Below, piece after piece: positions 33,805 through 42,327 of a DNA stretch of 64,000 nt. Source of the stretch: DASQHY01 sp035602605 (lineage in GTDB: Bacteria > Acidobacteriota > Terriglobia > Acidiferrales > UBA7541). Position 1 is the first letter of the stretch. Every line of letters begins with the position of its first letter. A program made the position numbers and the translations under genes. The DNA is taken from contig DATNLZ010000056.1 of the NCBI GenBank assembly GCA_035602605.1, positions 1 to 64,000 of the forward strand, given 5' to 3'. Below the pieces are notes generated by a model. That model worked only from the letters and a program-made list of their open reading frames with translations. It was not told where the DNA came from and searched no databases.

Positions 33805-35796
33805 CTACGGGCAGTCTCCATCACACTGACCGGGATTTACGACCAGAGTGACCGTCGTAGTGCGCGTCAGAGTGCCGCTGGTGCCGGTAATTGTCAAAGC
33901 AAAACTACCCGTGGGAGTGGTCAGGGCAGTGCCCACACTGAGTGTGGAAGTGCTGGTAGCCGGATTGGGACTGAAGGTCCCGGTAGCGCCAGCCGGCAAA
34001 CCGCTGACAGTAAGGGACACAGAGCCCGTAAAGCCACCCGTGGGAGTGATGGTAACCGCATAGCTAGTGGCCGCTCCCTGAATGACTGTCTGGGAAGAGG
34101 GCGAGGCGGAAAGGGTGAAGTCAGGTGTGACTGGACCGGTAACCACCAGGGTGACAGTGGTGGTGTGCGATAGCGTCCCGCTGGCGCCTGTAATGGTTAA
34201 GACATAGTTGCCAGTAGGTGTGGCCGCGGCGGTGCTTACGCTTAGCGTCGAGGTCGTGGTCGTCGGATTGGGATTGAAAGTTCCCGCAGCCCCGGACGGC
34301 AATCCACTGACGCTGAGGGTCACCGAACCCGTAAAGCCGCCTGTCGGGGTGACCGTTACCGAATAACTGGTCGAGCCCCCCTGGGGCACCGATTGCGAAG
34401 CCGGCGATGCTGAGAGGTTAAAGTCCGGTGTAGGAGGAGCAGCGCAGGCACGAATGGCCTTGTTGACGTTGAGGCGACCACCGGTCGTTGTGATGTTGGC
34501 TAGGGAGGGAATCGGGTCGATGTTGTTGAGGATAGTAGTTTTCAAGCTCGCGGTGCTCAGCGCGCATTTCGAGAGAATCAGCGCCGCGGCGCCGGAGACG
34601 TGCGGCGTTGCCATGGAGGTACCGCTCAAATAGTCATAAATCGCTCCCGGCATGGTCGACAGAACGTTAACTCCGGGGGCGCCCAAGTGAACGCTGGTTC
34701 TGCCGTAGTTAGAAAAGGACGCCAAAGCATCATTGTTATCAGTTGCGGCTACAGCCACAAGATTCGCGGCATTGTAGCTGGAGGGGTAGTGGGGAGTGAC
34801 GTCGTTGTTGGCCGACGAGTTGCCTGCGGCGGCCGCAAACAACATATCGTTCGCACCGGCCTTATTGATTTCATCAAGGAGCGCTTGGGAAAAAGCGCCT
34901 CCGCCCCAGCTATTGGAGAGGACGCGCACGTTGGCAGTGCCGGTGCCGCCGCCAAAGGCTGCTTTGGCCTGAATCGCGAATTCGATCGCGTCGATGGCGT
35001 TGGCGGTTGTGCCCGAACCGCTTGCATCGAGGAACTTTGCGCCCATGATACTGGCGGTCCAGTTGACGCCGACCACACCCAGACCGTTGTTGCCGACCGC
35101 CCCGATGGTGCCCGAGCAGTGGGTGCCGTGATAATGGTCGTCCAGCGGATCACAGGTTTTGGTGATGGCGTTGAATCCGTGACTTCCGGCGGGACAAGTG
35201 CGTGCAATGCCTCCGATAGTAGTGGTGAAGGCGGTTGGTGCGGACCAGACGTTGGCGGCCAAATCGGGGTGGGTATAATCGATGCCTGTGTCCACTACGG
35301 TGACGACGGCAGAGCGGCCACCGGTAGAAATATCCCAAGCCGGAACGGCGCTGATGTCCGCTCCAGGCGTGCCCACGACACCAAGAATAGCCTGACCCGT
35401 ATTGCGTAGGCCCCACAAGTCGCCAAGCCGCGGATCATTCGGAATTGCTTCGATACCCTGGATCGCGTGCAATATGTAGTTGGGCTCGGCATACTCGACG
35501 TCTGCGCGAGCGGAGAGATCGCTGATGAGCGCGGCAACGCCCTTGCTGGCGGAATGAAATCGCAGCACCCCGATGCTTCCAATCTCTCCGGCCTGGTCCA
35601 CGTCCTCGGCCGCCTCAGCCTGGATGATCGAGGTCAGGGGAGCCGCACGGAACTTGACCAGCACTTCATTCGCTACAGCCTCCTGGCCGTTATACATCTC
35701 AGTTTTCAGGTTGGAGTTTCGCTGCGCGTGAAGCGAGATTCCAATCAGCAACAATAGAAGCAGAGCACTACCAGCTCTCTTAACGGGGTTTGCCAC
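33805..35796 (-). CDS. secreted subtilisin-like serine protease (S8) with two Ig-like repeats
   Basis: A 663-residue exported protease. A signal peptide (GSALLLLLLIGISLHAQ) is followed by an I9-like propeptide (EVLVKFRAAPL...VEYAEPNYILHA). The S8 domain has Asp in VVTVVDTGIDYTHPDL, His in HYHGTHCSGTIGAVGNN and Ser in LSGTSMATPHVSGAAAL. The C-terminus holds two tandem repeats of about 85 residues (PDFNLSASPASQSVPQGGST and PDFTLSASPSSQTVIQGAAT), the Ig-like modules common in acidobacterial secreted proteins. GTG 35796 follows GGGAGG; the frame is open to 35892 but that region lacks a start signal. Confidence 0.92.
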   Translation of the reverse strand: MANPVKRAGSALLLLLLIGISLHAQRNSNLKTEMYNGQEAVANEVLVKFRAAPLTSIIQAEAAEDVDQAGEIGSIGVLRFHSASKGVAALISDLSARADVEYAEPNYILHAIQGIEAIPNDPRLGDLWGLRNTGQAILGVVGTPGADISAVPAWDISTGGRSAVVTVVDTGIDYTHPDLAANVWSAPTAFTTTIGGIARTCPAGSHGFNAITKTCDPLDDHYHGTHCSGTIGAVGNNGLGVVGVNWTASIMGAKFLDASGSGTTANAIDAIEFAIQAKAAFGGGTGTANVRVLSNSWGGGAFSQALLDEINKAGANDMLFAAAAGNSSANNDVTPHYPSSYNAANLVAVAATDNNDALASFSNYGRTSVHLGAPGVNVLSTMPGAIYDYLSGTSMATPHVSGAAALILSKCALSTASLKTTILNNIDPIPSLANITTTGGRLNVNKAIRACAAPPTPDFNLSASPASQSVPQGGSTSYSVTVTPTGGFTGSVTLSVSGLPSGAAGTFNPNPTTTTSTLSVSTAAATPTGNYVLTITGASGTLSHTTTVTLVVTGPVTPDFTLSASPSSQTVIQGAATSYAVTITPTGGFTGSVSLTVSGLPAGATGTFSPNPATSTSTLSVGTALTTPTGSFALTITGTSGTLTRTTTVTLVVNPGQCDGDCP

Positions 35797-36267
35797 AGAA
35801 ACCTCCCTTTTTTGTGAGGATTTTAGGTCTCCCTCGAGGAGTGGGTGCAACCCTGACCACCACCAGGAGCGGATCGCGGGGCGGAGTATCATAAAGGGTA
35901 GCTGTCCATGTCAATACTTTTTTTTGCTGATTTCATACTCAATAGTTTTACGTAGACGTCTATAGGTTGTCGACACCGATCCGTAACACGACAAAGGGAA
36001 AACCAGCTAGGCGCCGCGCCCGCCCATCATTCCTCCCAGAGCAGGTTTTGGTGCTACGTTCCGATCGGCAATCAAGTCCCATCACGGCGTAAAACCCCTA
36101 AGGTAAACCATTTGGCCGTTTCGGCAGTTTACCCTATACCGCGAGAACTACACTTAAGGAAGACTACGGGCGAAGCTCAAGCCTTGCCCTAGCCTGAACA
36201 TACCGGTTTCAGGTTCAACGCAGATAGGACGATGGGGGGAGTTCTAAGAATTAAAGGAAGGCCCGCC
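35797..36267. other. intergenic region, nothing identified
   Basis: About 470 bp between divergent genes. I see no gene, RNA or clear promoter beyond AT-rich patches near 35915-35960. Confidence 0.4.
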
Positions 36268-36537
36268 TTGAAAAAGATAAGAACAAGCGATTACATGTGG
36301 GTAGTCGCATTGATCGTCATGGCCAGCATTGTGTTGCCCAATTACATTGCGCGGGAACTTTTTGCAGCGATGCTGCTGTTCAGCGTGTTGTTTTTTCTGG
36401 CGGCAGCGATACTTGGTACCGGTGTCGTGGCGTGGCACATGGCCAAGCGATTTACAGACTGGGAGCCGTTGCGGAATTTGGCGAGCGGGATTCGCCGGTT
36501 TACCGAGGAAGTATGGTCTAAGACCCTTGCAGGATAA
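36268..36537 (+). CDS. small two-TM membrane protein
   Basis: An 89-residue protein with two hydrophobic segments (WVVALIVMASIVLPNYI and AAMLLFSVLFFLAAAILGTGVVAW) and a basic, soluble C-terminus (KRFTDWEPLRNLASGIRRF). The TTG at 36268 follows AAGGAAGG at 6 nt and gives a natural MKKIRTSDYMW start; an ATG at 36232 in the same frame would add 12 residues. No family recognised. It is not likely to be co-transcribed with the aspartokinase, which has its own promoter. Confidence 0.6.
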   Translation: MKKIRTSDYMWVVALIVMASIVLPNYIARELFAAMLLFSVLFFLAAAILGTGVVAWHMAKRFTDWEPLRNLASGIRRFTEEVWSKTLAG

Positions 36538-36570
36538 CTTCAAAAATAAATCTCTTATTTAACTCGATTG

Positions 36571-36579
36571 TGATACGAT
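36571..36579 (+). promoter_or_regulatory. extended -10 promoter of the aspartokinase operon
   Basis: TGATACGAT: an extended -10 (TG-N-TACGAT) with no good -35 at 17 bp. It is placed about 30 bp before the leader ORF, giving a transcription start near 36586. Confidence 0.55.
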
Positions 36580-36609
36580 CAAACTGTGAAGAACTGCAGC
36601 CAGGTGCGA

Positions 36610-36696
36610 ATGTCCACCGAGACTACGTCGATTATTACTGAGACGAAGCGAATGACTATCGCTTCGTCTACTGGCGCAGGGAGGCTTCCGAGGTAG
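36610..36696 (+). CDS. Thr/Ile-rich leader peptide (thrL-like)
   Basis: A 28-codon frame that starts MSTETTSIITETKR and ends STGAGRLPR. Seven codons are Thr and three are Ile; two Thr-Ile clusters lie at 36622-36639 and 36655-36660. AGGTG is just upstream of the ATG. The composition and position mirror E. coli ThrL, which senses charged tRNA-Thr and tRNA-Ile. A 10-bp hairpin, GACGAAGCGA / TCGCTTCGTC (36642-36651 with 36659-36668), lies inside the frame. The terminator follows 30 nt after the stop. The leader function is inferred from this arrangement, not shown. Confidence 0.7.
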   Translation: MSTETTSIITETKRMTIASSTGAGRLPR

Positions 36697-36763
36697 CAAG
36701 TACTCATAGCAAGACGGAACTCAAACCCACCGCCAGAGCGAAGCTGGCCGGTGGGCTTTTAGT
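36671..36763 (+). terminator. transcription attenuator: terminator with alternative antiterminator
   Basis: The terminator stem is CCCACCG+CCAG (36726-36736) with CTGG+CGGTGGG (36744-36755), one bulged C and loop AGCGAAG, followed by CTTTTAGTTT. An alternative pairing is possible: CTGGCG-CA-GGG at 36671-36681 pairs with CCC-AC-CGCCAG at 36726-36736 (6+3 bp round a 2x2 loop). That would sequester the terminator's 5' arm. The antiterminator's 5' part lies within the leader ORF's last codons, so a ribosome finishing translation would mask it. Confidence 0.7.
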
Positions 36764-36807
36764 TTCTACCGGCGAACGGCCACGGCGGAACCAAGGAGCA
36801 AGGCCAC

Positions 36808-37863
36808 ATGGACGCACTCGAAGGACCAGCGGCACAGGAAACGGTAGACAGTGATTTAGCGTTCGGACCGCAAGTTGGCGAAGCAGACGAAGAAAGATTA
36901 ACGCTGTGCGAATCGCCGCGCGCGAATGGAATGACCGTCCTAAAGTTTGGAGGCAGTTCCCTGGCAGGGGCGGAGCGGTTGCTACGGTCGGCAAGTATCG
37001 TGCAACAGGCAGCGGCCGAACAGACTGTGGCGGTGGTAGTCTCGGCCATGCGCGGGATTACCGATCAACTATTTATGCTTACGCGGCACTTGCGGGATGG
37101 CGCCCGCGGTCTGGCTACTAACCAGGCGCAAGGCATCATTTCTTTGCATCAGGGAGTGGCCCAGGATCTGAACGTGCGGGCCCAGGATGCAGCGCGGCTC
37201 CGAGAAGAGATTGACCATCTGGGGCGCGATCTTTTGCACGAAGTCAATCGAGAATACGTCAATCGCGGATACGATGATGTCCCGGGTCTCGAAACCATGG
37301 ACCGGATTGTGTCGTTCGGCGAGCGGCTCAGTTGCCGGCTGATGACTGCTACGCTGCGCCAGCTGGGGACCAACGCACTGGCGGTCGAGGCTTCGGATTT
37401 CCTGGTAACGTCTGACGATTTTCAAAGCGCTCGCCCACAGCTCGACGTAACCGTCGTGCGGGCGGGCGAGATTTTTCCAACGCTGTTTGCTCAAGGAGTG
37501 GTTCCGGTCGTGACCGGCTTTCTGGGCGCGACGCTGGACGGAAGAATCACCACGCTGGGACGCAACAGCTCGGATTTTTCCGCGGCGATTGTGGCCCACG
37601 CGCTGGGCGCGTCAGAGCTGGTCATCTGGACTGACGTCGATGGGATGTACACGGCCAACCCGCATCAATCGGCGTCCGCGAGATTGCTGCCAGAGCTTTC
37701 TTACACTTCAGCGCAGGCCCTTGCCGCGAGCGGGGCGAAGGTGCTGCATCACGACGTGATTCCTCTGGCCGCAAAAACGCAGATGCGTGTGGCCATCCGC
37801 AATACGCTGAATCCACAGGCGCGTGGCACGCTGATCGGACCGCACAGCGAAGGGGCCCAATGA
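36808..37863 (+). CDS. lysC: aspartokinase without ACT domains
   Basis: Phosphorylates L-aspartate, the first step to Lys, Thr, Met and Ile. It is 351 residues: a non-homologous N-terminal extension of about 40, then the amino-acid kinase domain (VLKFGGSSLAGAERL at about 44-58, SFGERLSCRLM, GFLGATLDGRITTLGRNSSDFSAAIVA and WTDVDGMYTANP). It ends about where ACT regulatory domains begin in other aspartokinases, so feedback inhibition by Lys or Thr is probably absent. The ATG at 36808 has AAGGAG upstream; ATG 36931, just before TVLKFGGSS, is an alternative start. It is coupled to asd by an ATGA overlap and lies behind the attenuator. Confidence 0.92.
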   Translation: MDALEGPAAQETVDSDLAFGPQVGEADEERLTLCESPRANGMTVLKFGGSSLAGAERLLRSASIVQQAAAEQTVAVVVSAMRGITDQLFMLTRHLRDGARGLATNQAQGIISLHQGVAQDLNVRAQDAARLREEIDHLGRDLLHEVNREYVNRGYDDVPGLETMDRIVSFGERLSCRLMTATLRQLGTNALAVEASDFLVTSDDFQSARPQLDVTVVRAGEIFPTLFAQGVVPVVTGFLGATLDGRITTLGRNSSDFSAAIVAHALGASELVIWTDVDGMYTANPHQSASARLLPELSYTSAQALAASGAKVLHHDVIPLAAKTQMRVAIRNTLNPQARGTLIGPHSEGAQ

Positions 37864-38936
37864 TTCGGAATGGCACCAAGACAGAAAAAAAATGGCGCGC
37901 GGGAATTCTCGGTGCGACAGGCGTAGTCGGACAGCGGCTGGTACAGCTTCTTGCCGATCACCCGTGGTTTGAGGTTACTGAGGTGGCGGCGTCAGAGCGA
38001 TCCGCGGGAAAGAAATACAGGGAAGCGGCGCAATGGAGGCTCGAGACGCCGGTTCCTGAAAGAGTTGGCGAACTGGTAGTCAAAGAGGTCGCACCAAAGC
38101 TGGAGTGCGATTTTGTTTTTTCGGCGCTGGACTCCAGCGTCGCGGGCCCTGCTGAAGAAGAATTCGCGAGCGCTGGGTATCCGGTGGTCAGCAACTCCCG
38201 CAATCACCGCATGGATGGCGACGTGCCGCTGGTGATTCCTGAAGTGAATGCGGGCCACCTCGCGGTGATCGCGCAGCAGCAAAAGCGGCGAGGAGTTGCC
38301 AGGGGCTTCATTGTTACCAATCCGAACTGCTCGACGGCGGGACTGGCGCTCGCACTGAAACCCATTCACGATGCGTTTGGGATCGAGCAGGTTTTTGTCG
38401 TGACTTTGCAGGCAATTTCCGGCGCTGGGCATCCAGGTGTGGCCTCGCTTGATATCTACGACAATGTGATCCCGTTTATCAGCGGCGAAGAAGAAAAATT
38501 GGAATGCGAGCCGCTGAAGATTTTGGGCACACTGGCAAACGATCAATTTGCTCCCGCATCGATTCGTATCAGCGCGCAGTGTAACCGCGTTCCGGTCATT
38601 GACGGTCATCTCGAGTGTGTTTCTCTACGCTTGAGTCGGAAGGCGTCGCCTGGTGAAGTGAGCAAGGCGCTGCAATCGTTCAGGGTCAATGCGCGGCTCG
38701 AGTCGCTTCCTTCGGCTTCGCGTCATCCGATTATCGTGCGCGAAGAATGCGATCGACCGCAGTCGCGGTTGGACCGCAACGCCGGCAAAGGATTTGCGAC
38801 GGTAGTCGGGCGGGTGCGTCCTTGCCCGCTGTTCGATGTAAAGTTTGTTCTCCTATCGCATAATCTGATTCGCGGCGCTGCCGGGGCGGCCCTGCTCAAT
38901 GCCGAACTGCTGGCGGAGCAGGGATTGCTGAACTAA
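37860..38936 (+). CDS. asd: aspartate-semialdehyde dehydrogenase
   Basis: Reduces aspartyl-phosphate to aspartate semialdehyde with NADPH, the second step of the pathway begun by its neighbour. It has 358 residues. The nucleotide-binding GILGATGVVGQRLVQLL is at about 15-31. The active-site Cys is in VTNPNCSTAGLALALKP and the substrate-binding region is LQAISGAGHPGVASLDIYDNVIPFI. This is the archaeal/fungal-like ASADH subclass (about 350 aa, GAGHPG motif). The start overlaps the aspartokinase stop (ATGA). The attenuator upstream therefore likely controls both steps. Confidence 0.95.
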   Translation: MIRNGTKTEKKWRAGILGATGVVGQRLVQLLADHPWFEVTEVAASERSAGKKYREAAQWRLETPVPERVGELVVKEVAPKLECDFVFSALDSSVAGPAEEEFASAGYPVVSNSRNHRMDGDVPLVIPEVNAGHLAVIAQQQKRRGVARGFIVTNPNCSTAGLALALKPIHDAFGIEQVFVVTLQAISGAGHPGVASLDIYDNVIPFISGEEEKLECEPLKILGTLANDQFAPASIRISAQCNRVPVIDGHLECVSLRLSRKASPGEVSKALQSFRVNARLESLPSASRHPIIVREECDRPQSRLDRNAGKGFATVVGRVRPCPLFDVKFVLLSHNLIRGAAGAALLNAELLAEQGLLN

Positions 38937-39059
38937 CCATGAGCTTTGAACCAAGCATGCCGGTCAGCGATCGAATCGCTTTCCCCACCAACAAATTAAG
39001 GCTCTAGACTTTTCGCTTTGTTCGGGCTATACCACCGACTTGGAGTGGGGGTTCGCAAA

Positions 39060-40088
39060 ATGCGCTGTGTTATGAATTTCTTCTTGCTCCTTTGCAGTGT
39101 GTTTGTGTTGCTTCTGCCGATGCCGGTGGCCGCAGCACCCAAACCCCTGGACATCTATTTCATCGATGTGGAGGGGGGGCAGGCAACTCTGGTGGTCAAC
39201 CCTTCCGGTCAATCGATCCTGTTTGACACTGGCTGGCCCGGATTTGAGGGAAGAGATGCGGATCGAATCGCCGCGGTCGCAAACGCAGTCGGAGTCCAGC
39301 AGATCGATTATTTGGTGATCACCCATTTTCATCGCGATCATGTGGGAGGAGTGGCCCAGCTCGCGAACAGAATGAAGATTGGAACCTTTGTGGATCATGG
39401 TCCGAATCGGGAAGATAGTGCGGTCACACGAGAGGATTACGCCGCCTACGAGAAAGTTGTTGGGAAAAACAGCCGACGGAGTCTGCGGCCAGGCGATCAA
39501 ATACCCCTGAGAGATATACAAGTGCGAGTGCTGGCCGCCGATGGCCAGCACATCAGCGCTGCTCTTCCCGGAGCGGGGCAGCCGAACCCTCGGTGCGTGT
39601 CCGAACCAGAGACTTCTGTTGATCCAACTGAAAATGCGCGCTCGCTCGGTGTGCTGATCACCTATGGAAAATTCCGGTTCCTGGATCTTGGCGACCTTAC
39701 AAAAAAGAAAGAATTGGAGCTGGTTTGTCCGAACAACTTGATTGGGGTCGTGGATCTATATTTGACGACGCATCACGGAGGCGACACTTCAAATCCCAAA
39801 GCACTTGTGCAGGAGCTTCGACCGCGCGTGGCGGTGATGAATAATGGCGCTCGTAAAGGCGGGAGCCCCGCGGCGTGGGAAATCATCCACAATTCGCCAG
39901 GACTCGCGGACCTGTGGCAACTGCACTACGCCGTGGAGGCCGGGAAAGATCACAATGTCCCTGAAGCGATGATCGCGAATGTGGACGAAAAATGCGAGGG
40001 CAAGTACTTGAAAGTTTCCGCCCAACCAAACGGCACTTTCACAATCCTCAATTCAAGAAACAAATTCGAGAAGGCTTACCCGAAGTAG
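39060..40088 (+). CDS. secreted metallo-beta-lactamase-fold hydrolase (ComEC/Rec2-like domain)
   Basis: A 342-residue exported protein: signal NFFLLLCSVFVLLLPMPVAA, then an MBL-fold domain. It opens with IYFIDVEGGQATLVVNP and ILFDTGWPGF, with zinc ligands in THFHRDHVGG, then LDLGDLTKKKE and TTHHGGDTSN. The DVGQGD-like start (DVEGGQ) and the late THHG are those of the soluble ComEC/Rec2 hydrolase group. Exported, so not a DNA-uptake channel. Starts at 39018 (TTG) or 39072 are possible. Substrate unknown. Confidence 0.85.
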   Translation: MRCVMNFFLLLCSVFVLLLPMPVAAAPKPLDIYFIDVEGGQATLVVNPSGQSILFDTGWPGFEGRDADRIAAVANAVGVQQIDYLVITHFHRDHVGGVAQLANRMKIGTFVDHGPNREDSAVTREDYAAYEKVVGKNSRRSLRPGDQIPLRDIQVRVLAADGQHISAALPGAGQPNPRCVSEPETSVDPTENARSLGVLITYGKFRFLDLGDLTKKKELELVCPNNLIGVVDLYLTTHHGGDTSNPKALVQELRPRVAVMNNGARKGGSPAAWEIIHNSPGLADLWQLHYAVEAGKDHNVPEAMIANVDEKCEGKYLKVSAQPNGTFTILNSRNKFEKAYPK

Positions 40089-40120
40089 CAGCGAAGCCCC
40101 AGCGTTAACGATAAAATGCA

Positions 40121-41092
40121 ATGGATATGAGTTGTCGTCTTAAGACCGAAGAGCTCCGTGCACAAAGGTCTAAGCTCCTTGCCGCGGCACTGTTGCCGTG
40201 GTTCCTGGCACTGGCAGGCGGGGCGCCGGCACAAACCGTAACCGGACATACCGGAGGTACCAAAGTCATTTTGCTCGGAACTGGCACTCCTCGGCCTTTT
40301 CCAGAGCGTTCTGGCCCAGCCACGGCTATCGTTGTGGACGACAAAGCCTACCTGGTTGATTTTGGTCCGGGCGTAATACGTCGTGCCGCGGCCGCTGCCG
40401 CTCAAGGCACGCCCGCCTTGGAAGTCACTAAGCTAACTGTTGCGTTTCTCACCCACCTGCATTCGGATCATACCGTTGGTTATCCCGACCTGATTTTCAC
40501 GCCCTGGGTTATGGGCCGTAAAGAAGAACTGAATGTTTACGGGCCAGAAGGAATCGAAGAGATGACCAAGCACGTGCTGCAAGCCTGGCAGCAGGATAGC
40601 GATATTCGCACCAAGGGAATGGAACACGCGGAGCCGCTATTGGTTCGTGCCCACGATGTGAAACCCGGAGTCGTATACACGGACGAGAGCGTTAAAGTCA
40701 CAGCGTTTCGGGTTCCGCACGGAGAATGGCCCCAGGCGTTTGGATATCGTTTTGATGCACGCGGGCGAACCATCGTGATCTCGGGCGACACCAGCCCAAG
40801 TTCGGAGCTGGTCGCCAATTGCCAGAAGTGCGACGTGCTGATCCACGAGGTTTACTCGCCTGTTTCAGTGGTGCCCTCGATGCCGGATTGGACTGCGTAT
40901 CGAGCGAAGTACCACACGTCTACAGAGCAGTTAGCCGAAATCGCTAACCGTAGCAAGCCTGGGATCCTGATTGTGTATCACACTTCCGGGCGCGGACCGA
41001 ACGGGCGCATACCTGAGGAGCAGATACTGCAAGAAATCCAGAAAACCTATCACGGCAAGGTTGTTATTGGACACGACTTGGAGATTTACTGA
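40121..41092 (+). CDS. secreted metallo-beta-lactamase-fold hydrolase (RNase Z/arylsulfatase-like)
   Basis: A 323-residue exported protein with signal LLAAALLPWFLALAGGAPAQ. The MBL domain is of the RNase Z/AtsA subgroup: VILLGTGTPRPFPERSGPATAIVVD, FLTHLHSDHTVGYPDL, the long exosite-like insertion, ISGDTSPSSELVANCQKCDVLIHEVYS and KPGILIVYHTSG. Export argues against a tRNA-processing role; phosphodiesterase or arylsulfatase-type activity is more likely. The ATG at 40121 (or 40127) is preceded by ATAAAATG, a possible -10 for a short-leader mRNA. It ends 27 bp before the convergent alcohol dehydrogenase. Confidence 0.87.
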   Translation: MDMSCRLKTEELRAQRSKLLAAALLPWFLALAGGAPAQTVTGHTGGTKVILLGTGTPRPFPERSGPATAIVVDDKAYLVDFGPGVIRRAAAAAAQGTPALEVTKLTVAFLTHLHSDHTVGYPDLIFTPWVMGRKEELNVYGPEGIEEMTKHVLQAWQQDSDIRTKGMEHAEPLLVRAHDVKPGVVYTDESVKVTAFRVPHGEWPQAFGYRFDARGRTIVISGDTSPSSELVANCQKCDVLIHEVYSPVSVVPSMPDWTAYRAKYHTSTEQLAEIANRSKPGILIVYHTSGRGPNGRIPEEQILQEIQKTYHGKVVIGHDLEIY

Positions 41093-41119
41093 GATCTTGC
41101 TGCCAGCAAAGATAAGCCA

Positions 41120-42133
41120 TCAATCCAAAGAAACCATAATTTTTGTAAAACGTGCAGGATTTGAACTCCAAGCCCGCAGAATGTCCGGGACTTTGTCGAG
41201 AGACACCGTGGAGCTGACTGCGGCGTCGACGGGGAAACGATGCTCTTCGAGCATGCGCATGACCTGACGGAAATCTTCGGGGAGCGCATTGCGCGAGCCG
41301 AGGATATCGAGTTCTTTTTGCACGAAGAGGCGAGTCTCGTAGGCGACGGGTTCCTTGGCGTATCCGATGTACACGACGCGGCCGGTGAAGGCCACTTCTT
41401 CCACAGCTGCGCGAAATGTCTGGGGGAGGCCGATGGCTTCGATGACCACATCGGGACCACGTCCACCTGTCAGATCGCGAAGGGAATCGTGCAGTGATTC
41501 TTTGGCGGTGTTGATGATGGCGGTTGCGCCAGCCATTTTGGCGATGCGCAACTTTTTATCGTCGAGATCTATGCCGATTGTTTTAGCGCCCCGAAATCCG
41601 CAAGCAGCAATGGCACCGAGACCGACACCGCCGCAACCGAAGACGGCGACAGTGTCGGCGCGGCTGACGCGTCCCCGAGCGACCGCGTGGAAACCAACGG
41701 TCAGCGGCTCAACCAAGCAAAGTTCCTTTATGGTCAGGTCGCCGGGATAGAGCTTGTCGGCGGGGACCGATATGTATTCGGTCATAGCTCCGTCGCGCTG
41801 CACACCTAGGGTTTCGTTGAACTGGCACGCATTGGGGCGGCTGCGAAGGCAGGAAGGACACCTCCCACAACTTGTATAGGGAGAAAGGGTCACGTTGCGA
41901 CCGGCCGAGAGAGCCGGTTTTCCTTTTATGCCTTCCATGAGGGTGGCTGCGACTTCATGACCCGGTATGCGAGGAAAGGTAACCAGAGGATTCTTGCCTA
42001 GAAAAGAATTGAGGTCGCTGCCGCAAAGTCCAATCATACGAATGCGTAGCAAGACTTTTTCGCAGTCGGCGGCAGGCTCGGGGACCGATTCGACGGAGGC
42101 CTCACCGGGCTTTTTGAGGATGAGTGCTTTCAT
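41120..42133 (-). CDS. zinc-dependent medium-chain alcohol/polyol dehydrogenase
   Basis: A 337-residue MDR-family oxidoreductase. The catalytic zinc ligands are in GLCGSDLN and GHEVA; the structural zinc cysteines are in SPYTSCGRCPSCLRSRPNACQ (four Cys). The NAD(P) site is TVAVFGCGGVGLGAIAAC with an acidic residue ending strand 2 (GIDLDD), suggesting NAD. It resembles sorbitol/threonine dehydrogenase-type enzymes (about 340 aa), e.g. galactitol or L-iditol dehydrogenases; the substrate is not certain. There is no Shine-Dalgarno before the ATG (CAGTACTTGAATG). The 5' leader instead contains a tRNA-like structure ending about 9 nt upstream. Confidence 0.9.
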   Translation of the reverse strand: MKALILKKPGEASVESVPEPAADCEKVLLRIRMIGLCGSDLNSFLGKNPLVTFPRIPGHEVAATLMEGIKGKPALSAGRNVTLSPYTSCGRCPSCLRSRPNACQFNETLGVQRDGAMTEYISVPADKLYPGDLTIKELCLVEPLTVGFHAVARGRVSRADTVAVFGCGGVGLGAIAACGFRGAKTIGIDLDDKKLRIAKMAGATAIINTAKESLHDSLRDLTGGRGPDVVIEAIGLPQTFRAAVEEVAFTGRVVYIGYAKEPVAYETRLFVQKELDILGSRNALPEDFRQVMRMLEEHRFPVDAAVSSTVSLDKVPDILRAWSSNPARFTKIMVSLD

Positions 42134-42142
42134 TCAAGTACT

Positions 42143-42204
42143 GGAATCATGCGAATGCAAACCGCAGACCTTCACGATGTCAATGCTAAGGTACAACAGA
42201 TTCC
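42143..42204 (-). other. tRNA-Val-like structured element in the dehydrogenase 5' leader
   Basis: The minus strand can fold as GGAATC/GATTCC (42204-42199 with 42148-42143) closing two hairpins, ACCTT...AAGGT and TGCGG-TTTGCAT-TCGCA. The second has the size of a tRNA T-arm (5-bp stem, 7-nt loop). The segment 42160-42183 matches the tRNA-Val gene at 48262-48285 at 21 of 24 bases, covering the anticodon and variable region. There is no D-arm and no CCA. This may be a decayed tRNA fragment or a tRNA-like leader. Confidence 0.4.
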
Positions 42205-42327
42205 GGGTGCGCCGCGAAAGAGGTGCTCTCTAAGCAGATTAGCGGCACCTCTCGGGGATAGTGCCTGGATCTGAAAGAAGTCTAGTACGGCTTGTGCATC
42301 GCGAACTTCGGACATAGGATTTGAGAG

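Noticed and set aside
34600..35409. A long plus-strand open frame inside the subtilisin-like protease gene
   Set aside because: Low-complexity shadow of the Gly/Ser-rich catalytic domain; the protease has all catalytic motifs.
36580..36760. Lysine riboswitch upstream of the aspartokinase
   Set aside because: The conserved lysine-riboswitch core and its five-helix layout are not seen; a Thr/Ile leader ORF with terminator explains the region better.
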